The position numbers were made by a program, and so were the translations under genes. A stretch of 64,000 bases of DNA from Clostridium sp. AT4 (lineage in GTDB: Bacteria > Bacillota > Clostridia > Lachnospirales > Lachnospiraceae). The notes beneath the pieces were generated by a model. It made no database searches and was not told where the DNA came from. It was given only the letters and a program-made list of their open reading frames with translations. Positions 36,244-44,032 of this stretch are shown piece after piece. Positions within the stretch are counted from its first letter, which is position 1; each line of letters begins with the position of its first letter. Where the stretch lies: contig NZ_LN999828.1 of NCBI RefSeq assembly GCF_001517625.2, positions 512,303 to 576,302 of the forward strand, in the 5' to 3' direction.

Positions 36244-36780
36244 TTAATTTAATGTTCTGATTTGATCGATAAAATAGCGAGCTTCGTCGAATGCGTTTTG
36301 AATCTGTATAGTGGCATTTAAATAGGCGATACAAAAAGCAAAAAAGTGTATCAGAAGAATTACACTAGTAAAAACTATTCGTTCCATTAGTGTTCTTTTT
36401 CCAGTACACCAGTATAACGCTAAACCAGCGGGCCAGAAAATAAACAATGATACTACCCCGATAAAAACATTTTTAGAGTAAAACGGGTCTTCTGACAAAT
36501 CATGCATTTCTACGGGAAGATCTGGATAATGCTCAGATATAAAATCAACAGCCCGTTGTATAGCAGCATTGGATTTCTGAGGAAAGAAGAAACGTTCAAA
36601 ATGCCCATATTCATCATGAAAATCCATATATCCCCCTTCTGTCATAGTACGGAAGCAGTATTCTATACGGGAAATATCTTCATAACGGAACTTCTTCAAT
36701 TTGTATGTCCATTGATAATCTCGTATATTTATTTCTGTTTTCCCAATAAAGAGTTCCTGCGATTTGCCTTTAATACTCAT
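36244..36780 (-). CDS. Membrane protein with N-terminal PH-like domain, unknown function
   Basis: A 178-residue protein with an N-terminal beta-rich domain (about 1-95, QELFIGKTEINIRDYQWTYK) resembling bacterial PH-like or DUF-type domains and two membrane helices (about 105-125 and 132-153). AAAAGGGGGAG precedes the ATG. It lies between the repressor and Uma2 genes and would be expressed in the integrated state, a position often held by superinfection-exclusion or defence genes. No homolog is recognised. Confidence 0.65.
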   Translation of the reverse strand: MSIKGKSQELFIGKTEINIRDYQWTYKLKKFRYEDISRIEYCFRTMTEGGYMDFHDEYGHFERFFFPQKSNAAIQRAVDFISEHYPDLPVEMHDLSEDPFYSKNVFIGVVSLFIFWPAGLALYWCTGKRTLMERIVFTSVILLIHFFAFCIAYLNATIQIQNAFDEARYFIDQIRTLN

Positions 36781-36865
36781 TTTCTCCCCCTTTTATTTAT
36801 TTTTGAAATTTTTGTAATATCGAAATTCTTGGATTAGCATATCGGTTCACTAGGATGTTATGGCT

Positions 36866-37468
36866 CTAAGGATTTTCCTCTGGCTGTTTTTTGCTTAATT
36901 GTGTAACTAACTTTTCAAGAACTTTCAACTCATCTTCATTCATTTTTGCAAGTGCTTCAATTAGGCGCTTTTTGAAATTTTCATCCTCTTCTTTTATTAT
37001 TAAATCACCAGTGAAATTAGAGTTTGTGGCTATTGTATGTGTAGATCCTTTGTTGACTTTTGAGGCATTAAGATATTTGTTTGGTATATCTTGTTTTTGT
37101 ACGAGTGGTTTAGATGATAGTTTGGGCACAGATTTGTCAATTTCCTGAGTAGGCTTTAAAAATAATTTTTTGATTTCTTCTTTTTCTTCTGATGGAAAAT
37201 TTTTTTTAATCATTATACCTTCTGTACCTTCAAGTTTTTCAAAATTATCCATCAAAAAGTCAGGAGGGATAATTGGTTTATCTAAAAGTTCGTTGATGTT
37301 ACAATCAAGAACTTTTACTAGACGGTACAATACATCTGTTTTAGGCTCGTACTTTCCTCTTTCATAACTTCTAATAGTAACTTCATTAACCCCTACCATT
37401 TGAGCTAGTTGCTTTTGTGTGAGTTTGGCTTGTTTTCTTAAATATCGGATATTTTCTCCTATACTCAT
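36866..37468 (-). CDS. CI-like XRE repressor
   Basis: A 200-residue protein with an N-terminal XRE helix-turn-helix (GENIRYLRKQAKLTQKQLAQ, VNEVTIRSYERGKYEPK; about 4-60) and a Lys/Glu-rich C-terminal region ending EKLVTQLSKKQPEENP without a LexA-type peptidase domain. Codon use is AT-rich compared with the chromosome. It is divergent from the small HTH gene at 37634 and the gap contains paired operators, so it is the probable lysogeny switch. Lack of a cleavable domain suggests non-SOS induction. Confidence 0.88.
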   Translation of the reverse strand: MSIGENIRYLRKQAKLTQKQLAQMVGVNEVTIRSYERGKYEPKTDVLYRLVKVLDCNINELLDKPIIPPDFLMDNFEKLEGTEGIMIKKNFPSEEKEEIKKLFLKPTQEIDKSVPKLSSKPLVQKQDIPNKYLNASKVNKGSTHTIATNSNFTGDLIIKEEDENFKKRLIEALAKMNEDELKVLEKLVTQLSKKQPEENP

Positions 37469-37531
37469 ATAAGAACCTCTTACTTACAATTTATTAAATA
37501 AATTCAGTATAACATAATCCGAAAGGTTTTA

Positions 37532-37578
37532 ACAGAGTCAAAACTATTTATTTTTGTTCTTGACAGAGTCAAAACTAT
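37532..37578. promoter_or_regulatory. Paired repressor operators
   Basis: ACAGAGTCAAAACTAT occurs exactly at 37532-37547 and 37563-37578, 31 bp apart, with a partial third copy (ACAGAGTG) near 37597. The second overlaps the -35 of the rightward promoter. Confidence 0.75.
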
Positions 37579-37588
37579 CGTTTAAAAT
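37560..37588 (+). promoter_or_regulatory. Rightward early promoter of the element
   Basis: Perfect TTGACA (37560-37565), 17-bp spacer, TAAAAT (37583-37588), with an operator covering the -35 and spacer. Confidence 0.82.
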
Positions 37589-37633
37589 GCAATAAAACAG
37601 AGTGTAATAACTCTACTGAGAATGAGAGGTGAA

Positions 37634-37834
37634 ATGATGAGAGCAGACAGAAGAAAACTAGAAATTGCAATGGCACAAGTATGTATGAACACTGAGGACT
37701 TGCAAAAAAAGGCAGGAATTCCTCGACCCACACTTAATGGAGTTATTTCTGGTCGAAATGTTAGGCCAGGAACCATCGGTAGGGTTGCCAAGGCCCTTGG
37801 GGTTGATGTGACTGAGATTTTAGAAACGGAATAA
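37634..37834 (+). CDS. Cro-like small XRE regulator
   Basis: A 66-residue protein with a compact HTH (EDLQKKAGIPRPTLNGVISG, then GRVAKALGVDVTEIL). First gene on the rightward early transcript, divergent from the CI-like gene, the normal place of a Cro repressor. A GAGAGGTG site lies just before the tandem ATGATG at 37634; the ATG at 37622 is too close to the promoter-proximal site to use it. Confidence 0.83.
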   Translation: MMRADRRKLEIAMAQVCMNTEDLQKKAGIPRPTLNGVISGRNVRPGTIGRVAKALGVDVTEILETE

Positions 37835-37994
37835 GCTCCGGGCTGGGGCGCATGGATGAGGGGAAGAAACATCCCTTCATCGTACCGGTGCAACTCTGTG
37901 TCGGTTCCCGATCGGGTAAGGGCTGGCCGTTCTGGTCGGTCTGATAGATAAAGAATTTAAAATATAACTCAGGCAGAATACGAGGAGTGATTAC
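37835..37994. other. Gap with 21-bp repeat copy 2
   Basis: Contains the second exact copy of the 21-bp repeat (37838-37858, see 34698). No ORF or terminator is evident; AGGAGTG at its end serves the next gene. Confidence 0.6.
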
Positions 37995-38201
37995 ATGAAA
38001 ATGCCAGCGTGGGCGATAGAGTTTAAAGTGGATCTGTACGCATTGAAAGAGTACAAAGGTTGGACAGATGAAGAACTGGGGAAGCGTTTAGGAGTTACGG
38101 CCCGGACGGTCGGCAATATGCGCCGGAATCCCAGCAGCGTAAACGGCGCTTTGATTCTTAAAGTGCAGTCAATGCTTAAAGAAGCAAAGGGGAAATACTG
38201 A
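37995..38201 (+). CDS. Small helix-turn-helix protein
   Basis: A 68-residue protein with an HTH (YKGWTDEELGKRLGVTART) preceded by an AGGAGTG site. Its TGA overlaps the ATG of the next ORF by one base (TGATG), implying coupling. Probably an early regulatory protein of the element. Confidence 0.75.
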   Translation: MKMPAWAIEFKVDLYALKEYKGWTDEELGKRLGVTARTVGNMRRNPSSVNGALILKVQSMLKEAKGKY

Positions 38202-38419
38202 TGGCAAGCCGTGAAGAACTGTTGCAGAGCATTGGGCCAGATATGAGGCTTGATAAATGGTTTTTTCTGCGAATTTATGGCTATGAGCTTACGTGGCCGG
38301 GATTTGCAGAGGTAGTGTATTCAAATCAGAAAGGAAATCATGCAATGAATGAAAGAAAAGAAAGGGGGATGGGGTTTGACTTATCAGGATGTTTATTTGA
38401 TGGACAACCTCACCATTGA
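38201..38419 (+). CDS. Small phage-type protein, possibly truncated
   Basis: A 72-residue ORF starting within the previous stop. Its first ~40 residues (GPDMRLDKWFFLRIYGYELT, WPGFAE) look like a small protein common in clostridial phage elements, where the sequence after PGFA normally continues with a Leu/Glu-rich helix. Here that tail is missing, and the last 24 codons overlap the next gene in another frame. It may be a shortened version. Confidence 0.5.
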   Translation: MASREELLQSIGPDMRLDKWFFLRIYGYELTWPGFAEVVYSNQKGNHAMNERKERGMGFDLSGCLFDGQPHH

Positions 38420-39068
38420 AGCAAAGGCTATTTATGGTATGTTGTGTAGTTATGCTGGAACAGGCGGAACAGCTTACCCAAGTGTAGAATTTATCTGTAA
38501 TTCATTACAAATCAGCGAAAGACGTTTTTATACTCACATGAATCTTTTGATAGGTGCAGGAATTGTAGAAAAGCAGATATGTAGAAAAAACGGAAAAAGG
38601 TCAAATAACCTTTATGTCTTAACTCCAAATATCCATTTTCAACCCGTAGAAAATGAAAGTGTAGAAAACCTAAGTGTAGAAAATGTGGGTAGTAATAATA
38701 ATACTATAAATAATAACAATACAAATAATAATAATATAAATACTATTTGCTCAGAGCCGGAAAAATCTGCTCCGAGCGGAACCGGAATTATGATTCCGTT
38801 AGCAGACGGCACTTATTTTGACGTTCCAGAGGATAAAATACCGCTATGGAAGCAGGCATATCCGGCTGTAAACATAGATCAGGAACTGAAAAAGATAATT
38901 GCCTGGTGTGATGCCAATCCCACAAAGAGGAAAACCCGAAGGGGTGTTACAAAGTTTATTAACTCATGGCTGGATCGGAGCCAGAACCAGAGCAGAGGCA
39001 CAAACGGCCAGCAGACAGGAGTACGCAGTGGAGAAAACAAACAGGGATACATTGATTCATACATATAA
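38349..39068 (+). CDS. Winged-helix replication initiator-like protein
   Basis: A 239-residue protein. The N-terminal domain (about 1-95; LTYQDVYLMDNLTIEAKAIY, YPSVEFICNSLQISERRFY) is the helix-turn-helix of phage replication initiators related to DnaD/RepA_N. A linker of about 20 residues (105-135) is nearly all Asn with Ile/Thr. The C-terminal part (WKQAYPAVNIDQELKKIIAW...GVTKFINSWLDRSQ) is the helical domain typical of these proteins. The upstream AAGGAAA is 13 nt away. It overlaps the loader gene by 41 nt. Confidence 0.8.
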   Translation: MKEKKGGWGLTYQDVYLMDNLTIEAKAIYGMLCSYAGTGGTAYPSVEFICNSLQISERRFYTHMNLLIGAGIVEKQICRKNGKRSNNLYVLTPNIHFQPVENESVENLSVENVGSNNNTINNNNTNNNNINTICSEPEKSAPSGTGIMIPLADGTYFDVPEDKIPLWKQAYPAVNIDQELKKIIAWCDANPTKRKTRRGVTKFINSWLDRSQNQSRGTNGQQTGVRSGENKQGYIDSYI

Positions 39069-39798
39069 CTGCCGCCTCTGCCATGATACAGGTTACGTTA
39101 TCCGGTCGGCAATCGTACCGGAGTACGATCCTAAAACGCCAGTAGAGATCGGTGATCCGTGCCCGGTATGCAAAGGGCATTGTCAGGATGATGCAACGGG
39201 AATCCCGGCTGTATTTTCTGAGGCAGATATGAGGCATTTTGATTTCGGGCGGTATAAAGCCATTAACCCGAACTTTGAAAAAGTAACCTCCAGCTTCTGG
39301 AAACAGTTTGAACGCTGGGAACAGAGAAATAAGGGGTTGTACCTTTGGAGCCAAACGAGGGGGAGTGGGAAAACGCTTCTGGCCTGCTGCCTTTCATCCT
39401 CTGTACAGGTGAAATACAGGCGGCGTATAAAGTTCATTTCTTCCCCGGAGTACCTTTCCAGAGTTTCCGAAGCGTACAAAAGGGAGCCATGGCAGCAGGA
39501 TGGCTTATACGCCTATATGAACTGCGACCTTTTGGTGCTGGATGATTTTGGGAGTGAAAAAAGGGGAGAGTGGCAGGATCAGGAACTATTCCGGCTGATT
39601 GATTACCGCATGAATCACGGGAAACTGCTGATTGTGACCTCTAATCTTCCAATTTCGGAGTTGAAATGCGATACAAGGATTTCAGACCGGTTAAACCGGC
39701 TCTGCATCCCTCTGCATTTCCCGGAGGAAAGCATAAGGGCCAAAACGGCAGAGGAAGAAAATCGGAACTTTATACAGAGCATATTGCAGAATGGATAA
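39028..39798 (+). CDS. DnaC/IstB-like helicase loader ATPase
   Basis: A 256-residue protein starting at GTG with AGGAG 6 nt upstream. An N-terminal zinc finger (CRLCHDTGY ... CPVCKGHC) precedes a AAA+ domain with Walker A QTRGSGKTLLAC and Walker B LLVLDDFGSE, then the sensor segment IVTSNLPI and an Arg region (RISDRLNRL). It probably loads the replicative helicase at the element origin with the upstream initiator. Confidence 0.9.
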   Translation: MEKTNRDTLIHTYNCRLCHDTGYVIRSAIVPEYDPKTPVEIGDPCPVCKGHCQDDATGIPAVFSEADMRHFDFGRYKAINPNFEKVTSSFWKQFERWEQRNKGLYLWSQTRGSGKTLLACCLSSSVQVKYRRRIKFISSPEYLSRVSEAYKREPWQQDGLYAYMNCDLLVLDDFGSEKRGEWQDQELFRLIDYRMNHGKLLIVTSNLPISELKCDTRISDRLNRLCIPLHFPEESIRAKTAEEENRNFIQSILQNG

Positions 39799-39835
39799 AG
39801 CCCCCATTGATGCAGGAGGGGGGAAGGAGGATATT

Positions 39836-40057
39836 ATGGACAGAATTTCACGGATCAGAAACGAGAAGAGAAGAAGCAAAGAAAAGGCAGGATTATTTAT
39901 TAACACGCTGTTGGCCTCTGCCGGGGCTGGAACAGTGGCTTTTATGGTAACGGCAATGGTATTTCAGGCTGATGGCCTTGTGGCGTTCCTGATGGCTTAC
40001 GTTGCCGCTTGTATGGCTGCGGTTATCAATCCACTATGGTTATTAGGCAGAGGATAA
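39836..40057 (+). CDS. Small two-helix membrane protein
   Basis: A 73-residue protein with a basic N terminus (RIRNEKRRSKEK) and two hydrophobic helices (about 18-40 and 45-66). GGAAGGAGG lies 5 nt before the ATG. Function unknown. Confidence 0.65.
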   Translation: MDRISRIRNEKRRSKEKAGLFINTLLASAGAGTVAFMVTAMVFQADGLVAFLMAYVAACMAAVINPLWLLGRG

Positions 40058-40380
40058 AACAAGGCTTTATAAATGGACGATATAGCTTTGAAATTGAGGT
40101 TGATGGAGAAAATTATTTCGTTGGCAAGGATGCTGCAGAAGCGTTAGGCAAATGCAAGAAATGCAGTCCCGAACCATGTCAGCGATGAGGATAAGCTGAC
40201 TCGGTGTTTTGCCGACTCAGGTCAGAACAGACAAATGTATATCATTAACGAATCCGGCCTTTATTCTTTAATCTTTGGAAGCAAACTGGAATCAGCTAAA
40301 CGCTTTAAACGCTGGGTAACATCTGAGGTCCTTCCGGCAATCCGCAAAAACAACCTACAACGCATAAAATTTAGGAAGGA
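40036..40380 (+). pseudogene. Frameshifted Bro-N domain (antirepressor-like) gene
   Basis: One frame reads YSFEIEVDGENYFVGKDAAE and LG, then runs out of frame; another frame resumes as NARNAVPNHVSDEDKL, then QNRQMYIINESGLYSLIFGS and KRWVTSEVLPAIRKNN. These are the two halves of one Bro-N domain. Comparing with the family pattern LGYAN, about five bases are missing after LG near 40148. The N- and C-terminal halves are thus separated and the gene is probably inactive. Confidence 0.82.
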
Positions 40381-40387
40381 GGTGATT

Positions 40388-40594
40388 ATGGTGAAGGAAT
40401 ACGGATTTACGAATTACATTGATATAGGCAACACGGGGAATGACGTTCCTATGGATTCTCTTACCCCTGAGGAGCGTAAGAAAGTTGCATATGCCCTGCA
40501 GGAGCAGGTTATGAGAGTTTCAGGGATGAGAAGAGTAACAAAAACCAACAGCGAGCAGTCAGAAAGGACAAGCAATACAGGCAGAAACAATTAA
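40388..40594 (+). CDS. Small conserved phage-element protein
   Basis: A 68-residue protein beginning MVKEYGFTNYIDIG with a strong GGAAGGAGG 5 nt upstream. It includes the helix SLTPEERKKVAYALQEQVMR. It is in frame with the Bro-N remnant but has its own start signals. Similar short proteins occur in clostridial phage-like elements; role unknown. Confidence 0.72.
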   Translation: MVKEYGFTNYIDIGNTGNDVPMDSLTPEERKKVAYALQEQVMRVSGMRRVTKTNSEQSERTSNTGRNN

Positions 40595-40650
40595 GTATGA
40601 GGCCCCATTGGAGATGCCTTATTAACTGGATCAGAGAAAGGATGAAAAAA

Positions 40651-41193
40651 ATGTATATAAAAAGAATAGCACCGGAAGAACTTCCATCAGAGTATGTATT
40701 TTATTTAGAATATCGCTATCATGTGGAATTAAGCGAATTTATCGTGATGGTAGATGACAGGAAAGAAATTCTGTTCGTCAATAAAGAGGTTCCGCAGAGG
40801 GATATTGACGGCTTTGTAAAGATAATTACGTTTCCTGAATATTGGGTGTGTGATGATGAATCCCCAACAGGAAAAATCCTTGATTATGTGTACAAAAAAT
40901 ATGGACATTATGTATACATGGCATTAACAGAGGCCCATGCGTGGCGTATGGAGCAGAAAGAGAAGAGGCGGGCAGCGGAAACCGCCGGAAAGATTATCCC
41001 ATTGATTGAAAAGGAAATAAATAACGAAAATCCGATAGTGAAATATGACGAATTTCTTGCCCATGAAATATGGAAACAGGGATATGACCTCAACAGACCC
41101 ACTCCAAACAGGCTAACAAATTATGGTAATATGTATGAATTTTATTTTGGATATCTCCTGGGATCAGGAGCGCTGAAAGATATTATTAAATAG
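40651..41193 (+). CDS. Hypothetical protein of the element
   Basis: A 180-residue soluble protein (MYIKRIAPEELPSEYVFYLE). The ATG at 40651 is preferred because AAAGG lies 9 nt upstream; the ATG at 40642 overlaps that site. No family recognised. It contains a charged helix (MEQKEKRRAAETAGK) and ends just before a terminator. Confidence 0.65.
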   Translation: MYIKRIAPEELPSEYVFYLEYRYHVELSEFIVMVDDRKEILFVNKEVPQRDIDGFVKIITFPEYWVCDDESPTGKILDYVYKKYGHYVYMALTEAHAWRMEQKEKRRAAETAGKIIPLIEKEINNENPIVKYDEFLAHEIWKQGYDLNRPTPNRLTNYGNMYEFYFGYLLGSGALKDIIK

Positions 41194-41222
41194 CGGCTGA
41201 TAGACGTAGCACGGATATTATG

Positions 41223-41287
41223 GGGCCGGATTCTGGCTGTATAAGTGAAAATACTTAAAACAGTGTGAATCTGGCCCTGTTTTCTCT
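41223..41287 (+). terminator. Terminator closing the replication block
   Basis: GGGCCGGATTC (41223-41233) pairs with GAATCTGGCCC (41267-41277) with one mismatch, followed by TGTTTTCTC. Confidence 0.75.
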
Positions 41288-41361
41288 GAAAATGTGGGGA
41301 TGGATGATTACTGAAAAGGTAGTAAAATAGTAGTAGTGGCAGAAGTTGAAGGAGGAAAATC

Positions 41362-41538
41362 ATGTGCAATGAAAAAATTCGTCAGGAAATGAAGCGGTCA
41401 GGTATTTATTGCTGGCAGCTTGCAGATGCGCTCAATGTGGCTGAAAGTACATTTTACCGAATGATGCGGCATGAACTCCCGGAAAAACGCAGAGAGGAAA
41501 TATTGAGGGCAATCGGAGAGATAAGGCAGGTTGATTGA
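41362..41538 (+). CDS. Small helix-turn-helix protein (58 residues)
   Basis: MCNEKIRQEMKRSGIYCWQL followed by ADALNVAESTFYRMMRHELP, a clear HTH. GGAGG lies 7 nt before ATG, and the TGA abuts the GTG of the next gene. Probable DNA-binding regulator. Confidence 0.75.
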   Translation: MCNEKIRQEMKRSGIYCWQLADALNVAESTFYRMMRHELPEKRREEILRAIGEIRQVD

Positions 41539-41907
41539 GTGGCAAGAAAACGGGTTTTTACAGAGAGTATGATAGCGGCCTTTCTGGAACATGATAAGAT
41601 CTCAGATATTATGCGGGCAACAGGCTTAAGCCGGAATACTGTGACGCGGTACCGGGATGATCCACAATTTCAGGATATTTTAAATCAGCGCAGGGTTCAG
41701 GTTATCCGAAGAAGCGTCCAGAAGATGCAGCAGTCATTGACGGACTGCGTGAACGTATTGAATCGCATTATCGCTGATGACAGCATTTCTCCCCAAATAA
41801 GAGTGAATGCAATTCAGATTATGATGTCACAGTGTAAGTCCTGGACAGAAACGGCAGATCTGGCAGAACGGGTAGAAGCATTAGAAAGGCAGAGCCAAGA
41901 GGAATAA
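41539..41907 (+). CDS. Helix-turn-helix protein, phage terminase-small-subunit-like
   Basis: A 122-residue protein starting at GTG immediately after the previous stop. It has an HTH of the resolvase/terminase small subunit type (DIMRATGLSRNTVTRYRDDP) and a long C-terminal helix (LAERVEALERQ). Similar HTH proteins in phages are small terminase subunits, but no large subunit is present here, so a regulatory role is equally likely. Confidence 0.6.
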   Translation: MARKRVFTESMIAAFLEHDKISDIMRATGLSRNTVTRYRDDPQFQDILNQRRVQVIRRSVQKMQQSLTDCVNVLNRIIADDSISPQIRVNAIQIMMSQCKSWTETADLAERVEALERQSQEE

Positions 41908-41935
41908 TTGACGGACTTAGGGGGTGCTATGCAGA

Positions 41936-42148
41936 ATGAATTTAAGGCAGAAAATAGAAAAACTGGAAGAAAAACAGGAGAGGAAACGTCGGAAGTATAT
42001 TGTTTTTCCGCGGTTTTATAAGGGTCAATATTATGTTGACGGAGAACCCATTGCAGACTTAAAGGATTATATGCATGGGTGTGGGGCAGAGGTAGCCATT
42101 ATTAACAATTTACCAAGATTCAATGAAAAAGGAGAGCTTATTTTATGA
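41936..42148 (+). CDS. Small hypothetical protein (70 residues)
   Basis: A basic coiled segment (RQKIEKLEEKQERKRRKY) followed by a beta-rich region. GGGGGTG lies 9 nt upstream. Its TGA overlaps the next ATG (ATGA). Confidence 0.6.
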   Translation: MNLRQKIEKLEEKQERKRRKYIVFPRFYKGQYYVDGEPIADLKDYMHGCGAEVAIINNLPRFNEKGELIL

Positions 42149-43041
42149 GCAGGATGCTGGCGGGGGTTACGGTTGACGATGAACTGTACCAAACATTCAC
42201 GGCAAGGAGATATGATGTTACACAGGAATTTAAAAACCTGCCGCTTGAAACGGTAATTATTTATGCAAATTCTAGGGATCTGGAAGAATATCCGGAGATT
42301 CAAAACCGATGTAAGGAGATTACAGAACAGGTAAAAGCAGAAATCAGGGAATATTATTCTTCAAGGGACGGCAGAAAGGAGTACAAAACGATGATACACA
42401 AGGATTTTTCTGAATATATGCGGGATGTACAGAAGATAGAGGCAGATATGAGGCCCAGGGCTGAGAAAATCCGCAGCACAGTGGAGAATGCCCGGTCTAA
42501 ATGGGAAAAGGTATGTAATGATAGGGACGCAAGCGAGGTTTCCAAGGCATCCTGGAAAGCAGAGTACCTGCAGGAGGAAGAGAATTTTAAGAAGGGTATT
42601 GCAGATTTGGAATCCGAAGCGGGTAAGGCATTTGACAATGTGAGGGAGCAGTTACAGGAGCATCTGAATGATTTTTATGATCCTAACGGAAGCCGGATTG
42701 ATGATATGACAATGAAGCTGTTGAATATTGGATTCCCGTTTAAAAAAGAGGAATTGGACCGTTTGGCTGCCAGATATACAGATAATCCTACTATGCTCCG
42801 TATACTGATACAGTATGCTAAAAAAAATGGGCTGCGCTCCGATCTGATTTCGACCCTTGAATATTATATTAACCATGGCAGAAAGACAGAGATGGAATAT
42901 TTTGATAATCTGCGGGAGTTTGCCACAAAAGTCATTCGCGATAAGGGTATGTCCCCGACTTATGAGCAGGCGTTTAATGAGGCGGCGGAGAAGGTTGTAA
43001 CAAGTGTTCAGGCGCTTCCAATACGCCCGAATGTAGATTAG
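42145..43041 (+). CDS. Coiled-coil hypothetical protein of the element
   Basis: A 298-residue, largely helical charged protein with a coiled-coil centre (about 90-180; VENARSKWEKVCNDRDASEV). No membrane segment or known motif. It starts inside the previous stop (ATGA), so it is cotranslated. It could be a structural or chaperone protein; no family recognised. Confidence 0.65.
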   Translation: MSRMLAGVTVDDELYQTFTARRYDVTQEFKNLPLETVIIYANSRDLEEYPEIQNRCKEITEQVKAEIREYYSSRDGRKEYKTMIHKDFSEYMRDVQKIEADMRPRAEKIRSTVENARSKWEKVCNDRDASEVSKASWKAEYLQEEENFKKGIADLESEAGKAFDNVREQLQEHLNDFYDPNGSRIDDMTMKLLNIGFPFKKEELDRLAARYTDNPTMLRILIQYAKKNGLRSDLISTLEYYINHGRKTEMEYFDNLREFATKVIRDKGMSPTYEQAFNEAAEKVVTSVQALPIRPNVD

Positions 43042-43051
43042 GGGGGCGACA

Positions 43052-43156
43052 GTGATAATAATAGGAATTTTGCTGTTTGTAATTGTGTGTGAATTGGCGG
43101 CAATTTATGAGAAGATTGGAGAAATGAAAAATGAGCAGAGAGATATCAATAATTAA
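43052..43156 (+). CDS. 34-residue single-helix membrane peptide
   Basis: GTG start with GGGGGG 7 nt upstream; MIIIGILLFVIVCELAAIYE then a charged tail. One membrane helix. The end overlaps the next small gene. Confidence 0.55.
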   Translation: MIIIGILLFVIVCELAAIYEKIGEMKNEQRDINN

Positions 43157-43310
43157 GGACTGTGTATGTGGGTGCGCAAAGTTATCAGAGAATGCTTTAG
43201 AGAAGGCAGAGCATCAGGTAGAAATTATGCGTTTGGGATTGGCTTCTATGTGTGAAAGCATGGCTTGCAGGGAACAGGAAAACGAGAGGGAGGGATGCGG
43301 AAATGGCTGA
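43131..43310 (+). CDS. 59-residue Cys-rich protein
   Basis: Starts MSREISIIKDCVCGCAKLSE and contains six Cys, three as CVCGC. Its first codons overlap the preceding membrane peptide and its stop overlaps the next ATG by 8 nt, a tightly coupled layout. No family recognised. Confidence 0.55.
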   Translation: MSREISIIKDCVCGCAKLSENALEKAEHQVEIMRLGLASMCESMACREQENEREGCGNG

Positions 43311-43800
43311 TATTCGTTTTGATGATGGGTTTGAAGAATTTACAATCAATGGCGATCCACAGCGGGTTATTCGCATTAATCCCAAGGATGTGAACATCTT
43401 GGCACGTTTTGAAAAAAGCATGAAGGAATTGAAGGAAGAGAGCTCCAGTATATCGGATATTGAGGTCAGAGCGGACGGGAGTCTTGCGGAAATGCAGCAT
43501 TCAAAACTTTCAGAGAATGCAAGGAGGCTGCAGGAGTTTAATGAATCCATCAATCAGAAGCTGAATTATATTTTTAATGCGGATGTGACAAGTGCAGCTT
43601 TTGGAAGGCAGTCCCCGCTGTCTTTGTCCGGCAGGGATAACCGCTTTTTATTTGAGGTGTTTTTAGAATCGGCGCTGGAGGCCGTGAAAGAACGTTTGGA
43701 GGAAGCTGCAAAAAGTATGGAGGATAGAGCAGCAAAATATAGCGGAGCTTATAAAAAAGCAGAGATGAATGGGAAAAAATATCCGTTTCCGGTGGAGTAA
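43303..43800 (+). CDS. Tail assembly chaperone-like protein (position-based)
   Basis: A 165-residue protein beginning MADIRFDDGFEEFTINGDPQ. GAGAGGGAGGG lies about 5 nt upstream. It is acidic and helical. In long-tailed phages the gene before the tape measure encodes a tail assembly chaperone, and this protein is the best candidate by position and composition; sequence alone does not prove it. Confidence 0.55.
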   Translation: MADIRFDDGFEEFTINGDPQRVIRINPKDVNILARFEKSMKELKEESSSISDIEVRADGSLAEMQHSKLSENARRLQEFNESINQKLNYIFNADVTSAAFGRQSPLSLSGRDNRFLFEVFLESALEAVKERLEEAAKSMEDRAAKYSGAYKKAEMNGKKYPFPVE

Positions 43801-43808
43801 ATGAGAGT

Positions 43809-43943
43809 ATGGATAATGAACGTATGCTTAAGGCGATTCGGGAAATATTAGAACGCGGGAATACCGCAGAAGTCAAACAGAGAAAGGACGGAATAATCGT
43901 TCTTGAAGTAAACAGAAAAATTACATATCAGGACAATGGGTAA
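43809..43943 (+). CDS. 44-residue small phage-element protein
   Basis: MDNERMLKAIREILERGNTA then a short beta strand region. It lies in the -1 frame relative to the 165-residue gene, 8 nt after its stop. Similar short ORFs recur in clostridial elements. Role unknown. Confidence 0.6.
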   Translation: MDNERMLKAIREILERGNTAEVKQRKDGIIVLEVNRKITYQDNG

Positions 43944-43965
43944 AAAGGTACCTATTAAGAGCTGA

Positions 43966-44011
43966 GAGGAGCTGTTAGCCTGCTGGATGCAGGTTGGCGG
44001 CTCTTTTTTTT
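43966..44011 (+). terminator. Strong terminator directly before the tape measure gene
   Basis: A 15-bp stem with G-U pairs (GAGCTGTTAGCCTGC with GCAGGTTGGCGGCTC) closed by TGGAT and followed by eight T residues, ending 22 nt before the ATG at 44033. Transcription from upstream would largely stop here. Confidence 0.85.
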
Positions 44012-44032
44012 ATTAGATAGGAAAATGACAGA

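Noticed and set aside
37835-37994. Replication origin of the element
   Set aside because: No iterons or A/T-rich unwinding region is visible; the only repeat is the 21-mer also seen at 34698.
41539-41907. Definite terminase small subunit
   Set aside because: Only the HTH resemblance supports it, and no large subunit or portal gene is present.
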